49,880 bases of DNA from the NCBI GenBank assembly GCA_004151065.3, contig NWUY0304045239.1, positions 1 through 49,880 on the forward strand, read 5' to 3'. The number at the start of each line of letters is the position of its first letter. Position 1 is the first letter of the stretch. The translations under genes and the position numbers were made by a program. The notes under the pieces were generated by a model. It saw nothing but the letters and a program-made list of their open reading frames with translations, was not told the origin of the DNA and made no database searches. This DNA comes from Larix sibirica. Taxonomy: Eukaryota > Streptophyta > Pinopsida > Pinales > Pinaceae. Of this stretch, positions 33,710-45,659 are shown one piece after another.

Positions 33710-35630
33710 TATTGTGCACCTCAACTGTTTCTATTGGGCCTTTTTATACATTATTTATATATATAATAACTTTTCTATTTATAGATGTCATATCGGATCG
33801 GGCTCCGCTTCGCTCCTTTACTATTTTGGACAAGAGCTAAACGCACCTCTTTTTTTATCCTATTTAGGAAGCACCCTTTAATTATGCCATGCCATATCTT
33901 AATACGATTGATTCATGAAAACAGCAAACAAACATTGACAGGATATGCTTTTATCACACCTTGATTAATATTAGGAGGGACCCCTTACTATGAGCCTACT
34001 GAACTCTTACTCTTTTGTTACCATACAACCTACCCACACCCATAGAAGAGACCTAGACCCTATACCACTTACTTACTTAAATGAAGCGCTTAAGAGGAAG
34101 GTACAACTATGAACCTCTTAGAAGCAGAAGCAGGGCGGGATGGAAGGACTTCAAAATAGAGCAGCTTGGTGGGCAGGCTTGACAAACACGGACACGGATC
34201 GCACTGATTGATTCAAACCGAGCGGGCTAGGAAATAGACTAATAAAAGGAACCGGCGGACGGAATTGTATTACTTACGCAATTCGGGATTGATTGAGCCT
34301 AACGCGAAAAGCTGTCCACGCCTAATTACCTTATCATGCCATTGACACACTCGGCACTCACTATTCTCTATCCATCGAGTCGGCTTTCTATCTGCCTCTA
34401 TCTTTTCTCTCCTCACGAGCACCCGGCCGGGATAGGATGGTGGGATGCTATGATGGGATGGATGGATCAACACCTTTCAACCCTTGAATTGATTACTCCC
34501 CCTAGTTGATGGATGGAGCGCTGCCCGATGCTGAAGCCAGGAAAGGAAGAGGAAGAACTATCAGTAGGGGACGACATCCATAAGAAGCCTTTACCTTTTT
34601 TCCAACCCACCCAAGCAAGCACAGGCAAGAGCCGGAACAGCAATAGATTGAAATGAAATGCCTAAAAGAGGGCTTTCTTTCTAAAGAAACTCCACTTTCT
34701 CAGTTGAGAAGGTTTTGAAAACTCCATGCGACGCAACCTAGTGGCTGCTCCAAACCGGGTAGTCCGTCGATGGATCACTATTGATCACTAAATCTATCCA
34801 GCGGCATCCCGCTTGCCATTTATTCCTTGCCTCACGTGTTAGAAACACTCTAAAGCGTATGGCGGGTGGAGGAGATCGATAAACAACATGATGCTTTCTT
34901 TCTCTTTCATTGATCACGTGTTATGCATTACACACCTCATGCAGATCTAGTTTTCAACTTCAATTCTTCCTATTTCAGCCAAGATCTAAAGTGGTGGGTT
35001 CACTTGGGCCAAGGCTTGCTGATTGATCGCTAGGTGCCTCACACACTCGTATCGCGAAGGATGCACTGAGAACAAAAAGGCAGACGGGGGAAATGAAATC
35101 AAGAACTCTACTAGGGATCCCTTATCTAAGAACAAGGAGAACATGGATGTCGGGCGGGAATCTTCAAGAAAGTGTTCGTGTCGTAACCGTTGATGGAATT
35201 GAACTTGTAAAAGCATTCCCATAAATCAAAGTTTTCAGAAGCATTAGTGAAGTCATTGGGCCGGCAGGGCACACGAGGGATCCTCACTCAGCACCACGGA
35301 TAGCCATTCAAGGAAAAGGGCGGCATTGTGCTGGGGTATCCCAGAGCGTACAACTGCTTGGTCTTGAGCGGGCGCTAGGGTAGGACAGGTTTTTAGCGAG
35401 CCATTCCGTAATCAATATCATAATGATCCTGCAAGAGGTCTCTCCGAGAAAGATCAAGAGACTGTTGAGACTGCTTGAGTGAATTCTTTAATTGAACCAA
35501 GAGTGGGGGGGGGAATTATTCAATTCATTTTAGATCCTGAAACAGAGCACAGCTTAACAGTGTTGTATCTATTGAAACGGATTCTGGAGAGTTCAGGATC
35601 AGCGATAACTCCCAACTTTTGTCCTTTGCC
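33710..35630. other. non-genic stretch next to the Rep remnant
   Basis: No gene recognised. On the minus strand between about 35400 and 35630, continuing from the Rep remnant, similarity is lost into frameshifted text. A G-E-T-S-C phrase at about 35435-35455 is reminiscent of the P-loop that follows the nuclease domain in Rep proteins, but it lacks the GK(T/S) residues. The plus-strand 125-codon frame 35479-35856 overlaps the Rep remnant and is its antisense shadow. Confidence 0.45.
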
Positions 35631-35634
35631 TTTA

Positions 35635-36207
35635 GAGCTTCAAGGAGCTGCGGAATGTTGTATTTACCCGGTCACGAGCCCGGCTCTGTTCGGAAAGGAT
35701 TTCAGCAATAGATGTGTTCCAACAAAAAGGATCTTGGTCACTTTTGGTCACACAATGGAAAAAAGTCTTCCAGCTTTTATAGAACGAAACGTGACATTGA
35801 GTTCCTTCGAACTCAGGAAAGGTTTATCAAATTTTCCTTGCCGAGGTATTCTTTGAAGCATAATAATGAAAGACTCCAATGTGGTAATGTAGCCCGCCCG
35901 CTCCATGTGGTGAAATCCCTATAGGAATCTTTTTACAAACGAAGAGTTGTTGAAGGCGCTCGGGGGTAACAGGACGGGCAACATGTTTACGGCGATCTTT
36001 CTCTGCATGGGACAAAGTGATAAGAATGTTTTTCTTTAGACGAAAACTAGTTTCAAAAGAGCCGGAATCGTGATTATAAATGGCATAAACGTTATTGTAC
36101 ATGGAAAATGGGCAGTAGAAAGGTAAAGAGAAGGAATCTAAAGTGGATGGTAGAAAAGGTTGTGTGTTATTCAGATATGTGTTGGATAGCATGAGGCGTT
36201 GTAGCAT
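35635..36207 (-). pseudogene. decayed CRESS-type Rep (HUH endonuclease) gene
   Basis: The frame from 36207 down to 35827 (126 codons) and, after two consecutive stops (TGA at 35827-35829, TAA at 35824-35826), the same frame down to 35635 resemble the endonuclease domain of replication-initiator proteins of circular Rep-encoding ssDNA viruses and related plasmids. These nick and rejoin the origin for rolling-circle replication. Motif I is ILITLSHAE (36027-36001). Motif II is GLHYHIGVF with the His-hydrophobic-His metal pair (35895-35869). Downstream of the stops come FPEFEG, VSF-K-W and a motif III of the form CVTK (35754-35743), where the family has Tyr-x-x-Lys; the catalytic Tyr is replaced by Cys. 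A following Asp-Pro-Phe-x-Trp phrase is also typical. After about 35635 frames break up. No origin stem-loop or capsid gene is seen nearby. The gene cannot be active. Which CRESS lineage is closest cannot be told from reading alone. Confidence 0.75.
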
Positions 36208-36209
36208 GT

Positions 36210-39200
36210 GTAGTTATATGTTGCGTAATCTCATGTTTGATCTCACTTTCCGTGTCGTGGGGCCTATTCTCTAAGGATTGAACTAGGTTACAATTTGGGC
36301 GATTATAGATACTATTTCCCATCAAATAATAATTAAAGCTTGAGGGCGGCTCTACTCATTCATTTGGCGCCAATAGGCTTAACTGGATAGAGATTCTGAA
36401 TAAAGCAGTAGAGGCGAACGTGTGGGAAATCATCTTGCGGCTTCCAACTAACTCCTTCTATTCATTCTATTGTTATCGTCCAACAAGCGGATCAGAAATA
36501 TACTCGGCTTGCTTTCGTACACCGGCTGCGCTGGCTAGAGATAGGAATAAATAAAAGATAGTTGGCGAAAAGCGGAAAACTCTGGCTATTTCATTATAAG
36601 CTCATATTTAGAGAATGTGGTCATAACTTAATGTTGTAGTTCTTAGTAGAGCCATTGTGTCATGGTGGAATACACTCTCCCAGTAGGTTCAATTAAACTT
36701 TTCACATTCGGTTTTAGTAGGTAGGTATCTCGCTTCACAAGTTACCCATTTATATATAGAGGGGTTCTTACCCATCTAATGTATCCAATCTCTTCCATGG
36801 TGGGCCATTTCAGAGATTAGTGCACTCGGCATTGGTACTCCTATTGGCACTTAAACCATTTGAATGTGCCCGGGATCGATCTAACCCTAAACCCCATGAC
36901 TAGGACTTCTCTAAACCTCCTTTTATTGGCCCTTATAACCCGTTGTTCTGAACCGCTATAAAACCATTTCTCCTTTGGTCGGGGGGGAAAGATAGCTCCA
37001 TCACGCTCACTAGTGCACCCTTAGCCATCTTTCTTTCCATTGAATTTCCCCCTCAGAGCGAGTGCCGCCACCACCCTTTAGTCACGCATTTCCAAGAGCC
37101 ATAGGAGCTTCTATCGGATACAGGTCTAACGCCTACATATCCCCATCTCCATCAAATCTTCTGGAACTAGAACTGGAAAATGTAAAAGCGAAGAGGTTGG
37201 GGACTCGGAAGCATTATTTCATTATTGCTACTGAGCATCACAACTACGCCTATCGAGACTTTCCCTATCGAGGCTTAAGGGACAGGGGGATATCTGTTGT
37301 ATTTTAATACTTACATTATTCGGGTCAAGCAGTTGTTATTGAGCCAATCCTGGAATCGTGGGAGGAAAGGGCATGGGAGTTAGACCGAACGCAAGCAAGT
37401 GGGACGGATAAATTATTCAATAGTATAAGAGTGGTCATAGGTGAGCCCACCCCGGGCAAATACCCTTCTCGTTATATTGTTCCTGGTAAAGCTCCCGTAC
37501 CCGCATATTCCTTACTCCCATCCTCCCCATCGAATTCCAGTAAGGAGGGGGTTACTTACTATCAATTGAATAAGTGCGTATCCAAGATAATGAGGTGTAG
37601 CGCCCCCGAATACCGGGGTGAAAACAGCAATAGAACAAGGTGGGAAAGATTAAGATATACCAAAAGGGTAGGATTGTGATTAAGCATATGGGTAAGACTG
37701 ACAAGGGCAATTCAATGGCTTTATGGGAGAATCGGTATACTTGGTACGTAGGCAGGCCCAGCGGTATCCAATCAATTTAGTAAATATGGCGGGCGGAACA
37801 AAGGAACCCTCGAATCCATTGCATTCTCCACGCACCCATCATTTGTTAGCAGCGACCTTACCACGCATCATTACCACCAGCCATCTAACTCGAATCTGTG
37901 GTAAGCAGTACCCTTTGCAACTAGAGGATAAATCCTATTCTTGGCCATCAACAACTCAAGAACCATAGGTGCACCAACCGGGGCGGGGATTGGAGATACA
38001 ATTCTTGGAGTGCAGTGACCATACCCGAGATAGATCTGAACCAAGGTTGCTCGCGGATAATAGGTGCAACGGGGATCCTGGGAATAACGAGAGGGTGCGT
38101 TGGAAGGCTGACTAAGCTCCTTTCTCTAACGATTTACAGAATCGACCGGTGAAATTCAAGTGCACCCTATCCCATCTGGAGAATGAGATGATTTACCGAT
38201 AGCTAGAATCTCCAATCGGAAGGAGTAGGGTCGTTCCCCTGCATTCCCTACCCTACCTCTAGTAGGCTGGCTTGAGATAGGGCCGAAGTACTGGGCAAAA
38301 TGGTAAAGGAATGGCTATGAAAAAGCTGGGTCACCGGCACCAACGGAATATGTTTACCACCTCAACCTTCCTGCTTACACTAATTCTTCTGGTCCATATC
38401 ATTAATCCGCCTGGTCTCGAAGTCGCATGTCGGGGAGCTTCTTTCAATTGACCTTGGTATTCTTGGTATTCCGGTTATGGCGCTACACCTGATACTAAAG
38501 CTATGGTGGTTGACCCATACTTTTGCCTAGCCTTCAACTCAGAGAGCGAGGGAATGATGTTCAGCATTTGCTCCGCATACCCGATCATTTATCATCTATC
38601 CGTCTATAGATCCAGTGAGCATTGAAGGAATAATGGGTGCAATAGATAGATCTGCTCCGGTACTGCCCACATGGAGAAGTTATTAGATAGTATGATGCTT
38701 CTGGACTTTCCTATCCTTCCCACCTCGTAGTTAGATTGGTCATCCAATAAAGCACGATCTACCCAATTGATGTAGTGTAGTTACACCCGGTACACCTTAC
38801 GATAGCTATTATTATCCCACCCTTGCATGCTCCCAACTTCCAACTCGTGCTGAGGCTAGTGCACCCACCAGGAAAAATGGATAGGTTTGTCTTCAACTGT
38901 TTCAAAGCAATAGCGATTAGAAGTCTGAAGATACTATACCATAGTCCAACCCGAAGCGGGATTATTGACCGAGCCAAAAGGAGAGTATTTGCCAGTTTCA
39001 CTATTGTTTTCCTCCTTCTCACCATCCCATCATTCCCACCTTACTATGGCTTAAAACTCAGATGTTTCACCGGCACTATAAGCTTTTTATCCCCGTTCTT
39101 AAATTTATCTGTGTATTTGAATGATATAATTATTGGTTTGATTATCCCAGCCAGGAGCTCCTTCGATAAATGGTTCCCAATTGCTTGCTCACTGACATTT

Positions 39201-42200
39201 GTATTCTGTTCCCAATCCCACTAAGCCGTCTTGGGTACTTCCTCTATTGGCCATATCTTTGCCAACCATCATCATTTCAATTTCTTTTTATTTCCTACTA
39301 GCACTCCCAGGAGCTTTATCCCGCGCAGCAGAGAAATCTAACTCAGTTGGTCCAGGGAAAAATGACTCTATAGTCGCGAGACAGAGTTAGGTACTCCAAT
39401 CCGTCTATAGCTAACTTAGGGACCTTGGTTCAAGCATACTCTACTTTCATTCAACGCTTTACTCGTCCTTCTCCTCAGTATCATGTTCTCAATCACCGAC
39501 CCTACTCTGAAACACCGATTTGAATACTCTTGGAAGGACCGTCACCCTAATTAGCGGGATTTCGTACGCACTCTGGAGCCTGGCCTTCACTTTTCTTTCT
39601 CGGAGTTATCGGGGAGCATAAGGAATCTGTTTATTTGCAGGGGCCCAGAGTCAAGTAATTAACACTGGCCATTCTTTTGACAATAAATAGGTATTTTATG
39701 ATAATCCACTTGTTCGGGCGGGTAACGAAACCTTACTAACTTGGACTGGGGGAGTAGGCTAACCCAGCAGGCAGGGACCAAGGGAAGGAAATATTGCTAC
39801 TTCATCTGATGAATAAGCCAACCCCTTAGGTTTCCATACGAATCAAGCCAACAATCCCTATTCATTTACAAACATTCTGATCTAGGCCGATTCTCCTTAT
39901 CATAAATGCATGTCTGTTGGCCCGTCCCCTCCCCCGCCGATAACATCCAATTGCATGCAAGAATAACCCCATTCTGAGTATAGGGCAAGCGATTCAGCTT
40001 CAATAAGCAGAAAGCAGCAGGGTCAGCAGTTGAGTTTCGATAAGCGGATCTCGAGTGCAAACCAAAATAACTTATTTAGAATGAACGGAATCAATCCGGC
40101 TTTGTGATAGCGAACTAAACCGGTCAAATGCTCGGGTGAAATCTCGTTCGTAAAGAATGCTGCTCCTCGCTTTCTCTGGTGCAATATTATTACTATATGC
40201 TAGGCTTCAGTTATATACGAAAATAGGCCCAGCTTTCCGATGCAAAAAGGCCCGGGGCTTTATTGTGTATACGAAATGATTCCGCTGCTGCAATTAAATA
40301 ATTGGGATTCTAATGCTCTAGAAATAAGGGTTGCTCTTACTCACCCGGCGCTGTCACTGCACTTCGTTTCCGCCTGACTCTCCCATGAACTGCATCCTGT
40401 TCCCACGAAACGGCTCACTCACTCTGCCTGCCTCAACCCCGGAACCAATTGTATGAGCCAATTGTATGAAATAATGGGTTGAACGATTGGAATAACATTA
40501 TATTAGTTGCGGACGTTCACCGAAAGCCCAAAGTTATACCTACCTGCCTGAGAGATTCGATCTTGATACCCCAATCTCTTTATTTCCACCCGTAGCTTTA
40601 TTGCTACTACTCAGATCTATTCTTCGTGGCACCCCTGACGACAATGAACTTTAAGGCGGGCTTGCCGCTGGCTAATTTGATGGCGGGCGGTAGAGAAGGA
40701 AGGGGCTAACACGTGATAAACTCATCAGATTGCCTTTTTCGCTCCCTGGAAACGCTTTTTTTAGACCTTTTACAAGAAATGTTCCAACTTCATCATGAAA
40801 GTTATGTTTTAGATATCTAAGATTGGCATTTCACGACGTCTCACACGGATAGGCGGGACGGTATGGCTTGATTGGATTGTGGGGGATGGCTGCTTGGATC
40901 GAATGATTGTATATTTATTGCTTTAGTATGTTCTATCTTTATGCCTGCTTTAGCCTAGAGCTTACAGTCCGCCCAGTCCGCGTAAGGCACCCGCTCAGTT
41001 CGCCAAGTTCACACCAGACGACAGAAGAGGATGAAAAGTCCCCTTTTTAGAAACCTTACCCGATAGAAGTCCCCTTTCACCACATGCCGAAAGAATAGGG
41101 GATGTCCCCCATGGTTCCATACCCGAGATAGGAGGATAAGGCACCCGGGTTTACGCCATACCCGAAAGAGAAGGTATAGTGCTGTTACTACCCACTAAAC
41201 TAAGACCTGCCTGAAGCAAGGCACGTGTTTAATGGAAAACTTGGCACGAACACATCCTGGGCACGGTGGATCGTGAACAGGTGGTAACGTACAACTGGCT
41301 TGGGGCTATTGGAGACCCTATGTATGTGACTGACTCGGCCCCGTACCCGTCCGTGGGAGCCTCTATATAAGACAGTTGATGCCCCCAAAAGCCATTAAGT
41401 ATTGATCAATCAATCACAATCCGGCAAGCTCCACCTCCCTGTCACTACCTGAGAAGCACTAAGTGTCTGTCTGTTGCATGATCCTATCCTCGAAAGGTGG
41501 AATCATAAGTAAGGTTGTGCATCGGTTCCCAAACGGACCAGAAGCCATCGAATGCACCAACTCTTGTATCGCCAGCATGTGAATAGCAATCTGACCTGTC
41601 TCGAGTGGATTGAAAACAGAAACTATTTGCTCTCGGCATCTACGTCGATGATGTTCTCCCGTGCATTATCTATGCGCTTATTTTTCCCCTGCGGGCGGCA
41701 GCTGACAGTCTCCCCCGGTATCGGCCGCTTCATTCTCTCCCGTGTCTCAGCTATGCTTGGCGTGTATGTTGGGTGTCCCCTTGCTGGTGCCGTAGCATCT
41801 TCCTTCTCGTGCCATAGCTTCTTGCCGTGCGGTGCCATCCCGTACCGGTGGATGTGGCATGTGTTGTGATGTTGCCTGTTGCCAGTGGGATCACCTCTAT
41901 CGTAAGATGGGGAAGTTGTTGGTGGAAAGCCTATCCCGTAAGATGTTTCATTTTATCAGCTTGCATTATAACAGACTAATTAGCTTTATTACTTGATACA
42001 ATCTCATGTACCCATCGAGGGCTAATCTATCGTACCCAATATGATCCAATCTATCGTCCCGATGCAAGGTCTAATCTAAGCCCCCGGGTTATCCACCCTC
42101 GATCCTACCTACTAACTTACCGCTACAGAACACAGGGTGGGTTCCTACCTCAATGGTATGGAAGGAATAAATTAGTGACTATATGTTATTTACGACGCAC

Positions 42201-42910
42201 CTGTTTTAGTACGCCAAACACATTGTGCTTTCAGGTAGTGCCAGTCAAGGAAGGATGGAAGAAAGGTAGGTGTGATTGAGATCGAGCTAAAAGCAAGAAC
42301 CGGAAACCAGATAATGGAAACCAGATAGAAAGAAATGCGAGTGGATAGTATCGGAAAAGAAATGCGAGCTCGAGCAAGATCAATCAATCGAGCGTCAAAC
42401 TGCCTGCTTTCTATCCTCACTTCATCAAGTGGGTCAATGAGACCCTTAAGCAAGTAAGAAAGACTATATGTCGAGTTCATTCTGAGTGCAAGACGAATAT
42501 TCCCGCACCAGCAGGCATGCAGGCAGCCCCTTATATATGCTATGCTTGGGTGCCTAGCTATCAAGTCAAGAGAGGGAGCCTTTTCTATATTCTATTCTAT
42601 ATGATTGGCAAGTGTACCAGTCCCACGCAATTGGTCGGTCCCGACCGACAGATCAGAGAATTACTGTTCCAACTAGCTTGAGGTCTCAGAACAGAACCCG
42701 TAGACTTAGAGTTTTAGCCCAGCCTATCCATCTTCGGGAAGGAAGGACAGATATACCCTTACCCTTACACTACTACAAGCTTTAATGCTTACAGAACAAC
42801 CCTTCCCTTGACCTTGAGAAGGGACATTCTTGAAGCTCGGAAAAACTGAGTATGCTATAGCCATCGCTATAGAATCGCTATTGCCAACGCCAATAACCAT
42901 CAACGTCGAA
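36210..42910. other. 6.7-kb non-genic stretch
   Basis: No recognisable gene or RNA. The many 60-133 codon open frames (for example 38823-39224 plus, 41552-41869 plus, 42190-42564 minus) show no domain I know. Small repeats: ccaattgtatgag at 40445; a catacccgagatag word at about 38019 and 41129 with a variant at about 41157; ggaaaccagata twice near 42301 and 42317; and gaaatgcgag twice near 42333 and 42359. The gag-, pol- and Rep-like signals of other regions are absent. Confidence 0.5.
40445..40470. repeat. 13-bp tandem duplication
   Basis: ccaattgtatgag (40445-40457) is followed immediately by ccaattgtatgaa (40458-40470), with a single difference at the last base. Confidence 0.9.
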
Positions 42911-42914
42911 CTTA

Positions 42915-43150
42915 GATATGCATCGTGGAAACCTCATCTCACTCACATCATTGCGTAACCTAATAGGTAACTGCCTCCATCGGTAAGCGAACCTCATCCG
43001 GCGACACGTACCTTATTGGAAACACCTCATCGTGGAACCTCATCATTATCGTATCTCAAGCGGATCATACCTCATCGTGGAAACATAAAGCATCGTACCT
43101 AATTGCTCGTACCTCATAGCTAATTGTGTGATCGAACCTCTACCTACGTT
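42915..43150. repeat. degenerate 'acctcatcgtggaa' repeat cluster
   Basis: The words acctcatc and catcgtggaa recur in changing order: catcgtggaaacctcatc at 42921-42938, aacctcatcc near 42990, cacctcatcgtggaacctcatc at about 43023-43044, atacctcatcgtggaaac at about 43068-43085, then catcgtacct, cgtacctcat and cgaacctct to 43143. This is at least six diverged units of about 15-30 bp. The word links to the dispersed copies at 5761 and 31961. Confidence 0.75.
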
Positions 43151-44105
43151 CTCATCATGTGCCGTGTCTTCATCAGCTACGTGTCATCTTGGGACTTGTC
43201 AGAGTGTTGGCTGTTGCGGGCTGACTGAATGCGAACTGACTTTACTATGGCGAACTGAAAGCGTATGGAAAGGGGTAGTAAGTAAAGGTTATTAATAGTT
43301 CATAGGGCTGAGGCAGTAAGTAAGAGGGGAAAGGAGTGATTTACCTAAAGTAATAAAGAGCGTAAGGATGTTTCAAAGTAGGAGTTCCCAAGGCTGTAGG
43401 GATGAGGTAGTGTAGCAGCTTATTTATTCGTCCGCATTGATTTTTTACTATTCTATCTCCCGCTTACGGGGAGTGAAAGCCTTTTTCACTTCCTCCTTTT
43501 TTGGAGGGGGAAAAGAGAATATTCCACTGGGGTTGAGAACTCACATTTCATTTAGTGAACTCTATCCATTCTAGCATTTCAAGAGGTAACGTTATTACAC
43601 TCTGGTGGAAGAACGACTATAATATGAAGAGCTAGTTTTGATTTTGGAAGAATTGCATTTTACTTAGTTTCACACGTACGGATAGGGGGTAAATAAGTAT
43701 GGGGGAAATAGAACTGCACCATCTATAACTAAGATAGATAGGCGGTTGGGCGAAGGATAGATAGAAGATAGTCACCGCACCAGAGGGATATAGTGTGTTT
43801 GGTACGTCTATTGATAGGAGGATTTTTAGCTATAAGAAGGCATATTGAAACACCTTCGAGTCAACAATACCCTAACCTTGGTAATTTATTGGTGGGATTG
43901 CCCAATTAGTTATTTAAGTCATGAGTTAATTATGTATGAGATTATGCCATTGAGCTAAACTGTGAGCAAAGGTAAAAGGTAGGTCAGGTTAACCCCCATT
44001 TTTGTGGGTAGCTTCGATCTTCGTTCTGGGTTACAAGAAAGATTACCATCGATCCAACAGAGAGAGAGATGGTCCTGACACATACCCTACCCCTTCAGTT
44101 AAGAC
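43150..44105. other. non-genic stretch
   Basis: Nothing recognisable apart from degenerate agtaagtaa words near 43270-43325. A tRNA D-arm-like phrase on the minus strand near 43945-43965 is not part of a foldable tRNA. Confidence 0.5.
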
Positions 44106-44110
44106 CCCAC

Positions 44111-44266
44111 AGATAAGTTCCGTTCACCCAGACCCATGACTGAACGATACAGAACACATGGTTCATGCCTGTAGGCATAACACTGAACGCTATGCAACAC
44201 AGGGTTACTACCTGTATCAGTACACTTACCGACACGGAACAGGAGGTCCTACAGATACATATAGAG
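44111..44266. repeat. degenerate tandem repeat, about 43-bp unit
   Basis: Three aligned units start actgaacgatac (44139), actgaacgctat (44182) and acttaccgacac (44224). Each continues with an aacac-gg-t-cc(t)gta type core. A possible older unit occupies 44111-44138. The 115-codon minus-strand open frame 44095-44442 spans them and is most likely fortuitous. Confidence 0.7.
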
Positions 44267-44269
44267 CCT

Positions 44270-45245
44270 ACACGTATAGGAGTATTCAGTGAGCTACTTT
44301 TTAGATAGGCGCTCCCAAAATTCCCCATCTTACGGGAGAGCCTGTGATTTATTGGACTTGATTCACTTGATTCCAGCTTATGAAAGAGTCCTTCCAACGG
44401 ATAATTCACTGCCTTGCCCACCGACACATGCCAAGTACACATAACCTACAAAGGCTCAGTATGCATGCAATAGGCATCCCCGCTTTCTTTTCAATCCACC
44501 CACAACAAATAAAATTAATCACTCACTATCCGGTGCCCCCCCTCTCCCTGACTGGCATACCTTCCTAGCGTGAATGCAACTAAGTGTCTGGGGAATATTC
44601 TTAACAGGTGAGAATTGTAAGTAAGGCATTATCAATAAAAATCCAACTTCAGTTCTGTAGGTTAAGTGAGTTGAAGGGCCAATAGGGGAGTTTCTCTAGC
44701 TTGATGACAACCCGTAAGGTTCCGTAGTTTTATCCAGCTTTACGACCCGAAAGGGAGCTCCCCCCACCCGATAGGTTCTTAGTTCCAATATTTGAATTAA
44801 TAACTTGAATATTGACATATTCCCTAGTGTGATAATAGGTTGAAGCGTAGCAAAGCGAAGGTATTTCACCAGGTTGAAGCTGAGCGTAAGCGAATAAGTA
44901 GTAGGCCCCTTGCCTGTGAGTAGCTATATGTGTAGCTGTAGGAGTAGCTCTACGTTGTAGCCCAATGAATGAATACTCCTCTCTGTGTAGAGCTGTAGGA
45001 TAGGCCTTAGTAGCCCGGGCCCGACCCTGTTATTAGGCTCCTCCTATTAGGCCCCTGCGGATAATACCCTGTGACCTGTAGCCCCATCTCTGTATCGCAA
45101 TCGGTAACCAACGTTCAAGCATTTCTTCGTCCGTCCGTCCGTGGGACCGCCTCCTCTAACTACGGGACCCTCCTTAAACTTAGACTTTTTACTTTTAGAA
45201 TCATACCCATTATGCCTTGGGAATACACTTTGAAAACTATACCTC
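44270..45245. other. non-genic stretch with short word repeats
   Basis: Tagctgtag/tgtagct words repeat at about 44925-45000, and a cgtccgtccgtcc tetranucleotide run lies at about 45129-45143. A pair of aggttgaagc-gagcg-aagcga words lies near 44840 and 44873. No gene recognised. Confidence 0.5.
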
Positions 45246-45249
45246 ATAC

Positions 45250-45430
45250 ATAGCAGCCTCTGGTGGGAATGGAAATAGCCTCGGGAACTCATACTTACAC
45301 TTTGCATCAGACCTACACCTTGGGAACAGAAAATAAGCCTTTAAACTATTCCTATTCACTCCTCCTTGGAAACCTACTGACACTCAGCCTTGGTGGGAAC
45401 TTGCCTTGGGAACTTACTGATACCCGTCGT
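45250..45430. repeat. degenerate 'ccttgggaac' repeats
   Basis: Five variants of (c)cttgggaac, cctcgggaac, ccttggaaac and ccttggtgggaac occur within 180 bp, several followed by tactga or cata. These are diverged short interspersed units within a C/T-rich plus strand. Confidence 0.65.
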
Positions 45431-45659
45431 TCACAGCACATAGCCCCTTTGCCTAACCCACTAGCTAGGTATCCTCATTCTAGCAATAAATCTATAATCT
45501 ACTCTCTCGTATGGCAAATGGAGTACATATTTCCTGTCGACTGTTGCTTCCGGGTTCTGAATGATAAGAGTATTATCCTAAGGACGATAATAACTGCACC
45601 CCTGGCAAGCCGGGCAGATAGGATGGAAAAGGTATACAAAGGACAATAGCAGGGGGAAT

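Noticed and set aside
35430-35460. Walker A-like phrase following the Rep nuclease domain
   Set aside because: Only Gly-x-Thr-Ser-Cys is readable; the Gly-Lys-Thr/Ser needed for a P-loop is absent and the frame is not continuous with the nuclease part.
35479-35856. 125-codon plus-strand open frame as a gene
   Set aside because: Antisense to the Rep remnant, where motif-level similarity is on the minus strand.
35000-36600. CRESS origin nonanucleotide near the Rep remnant
   Set aside because: No TAATATTAC-type stem-loop found near the gene.
41631-41655. Tyr-Val-Asp-Asp phrase suggesting a copia reverse transcriptase
   Set aside because: No upstream or downstream RT motifs on that strand; about ten residues of similarity are insufficient.
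41623-41838. Lys/Arg/Glu-rich 71-codon minus-strand frame
   Set aside because: Looks protein-like in composition but matches no family I can name and has no supporting context.
43870-43980. tRNA-like D-arm phrase on the minus strand
   Set aside because: No matching acceptor stem, anticodon arm or GGTTC-type T arm at correct spacing.
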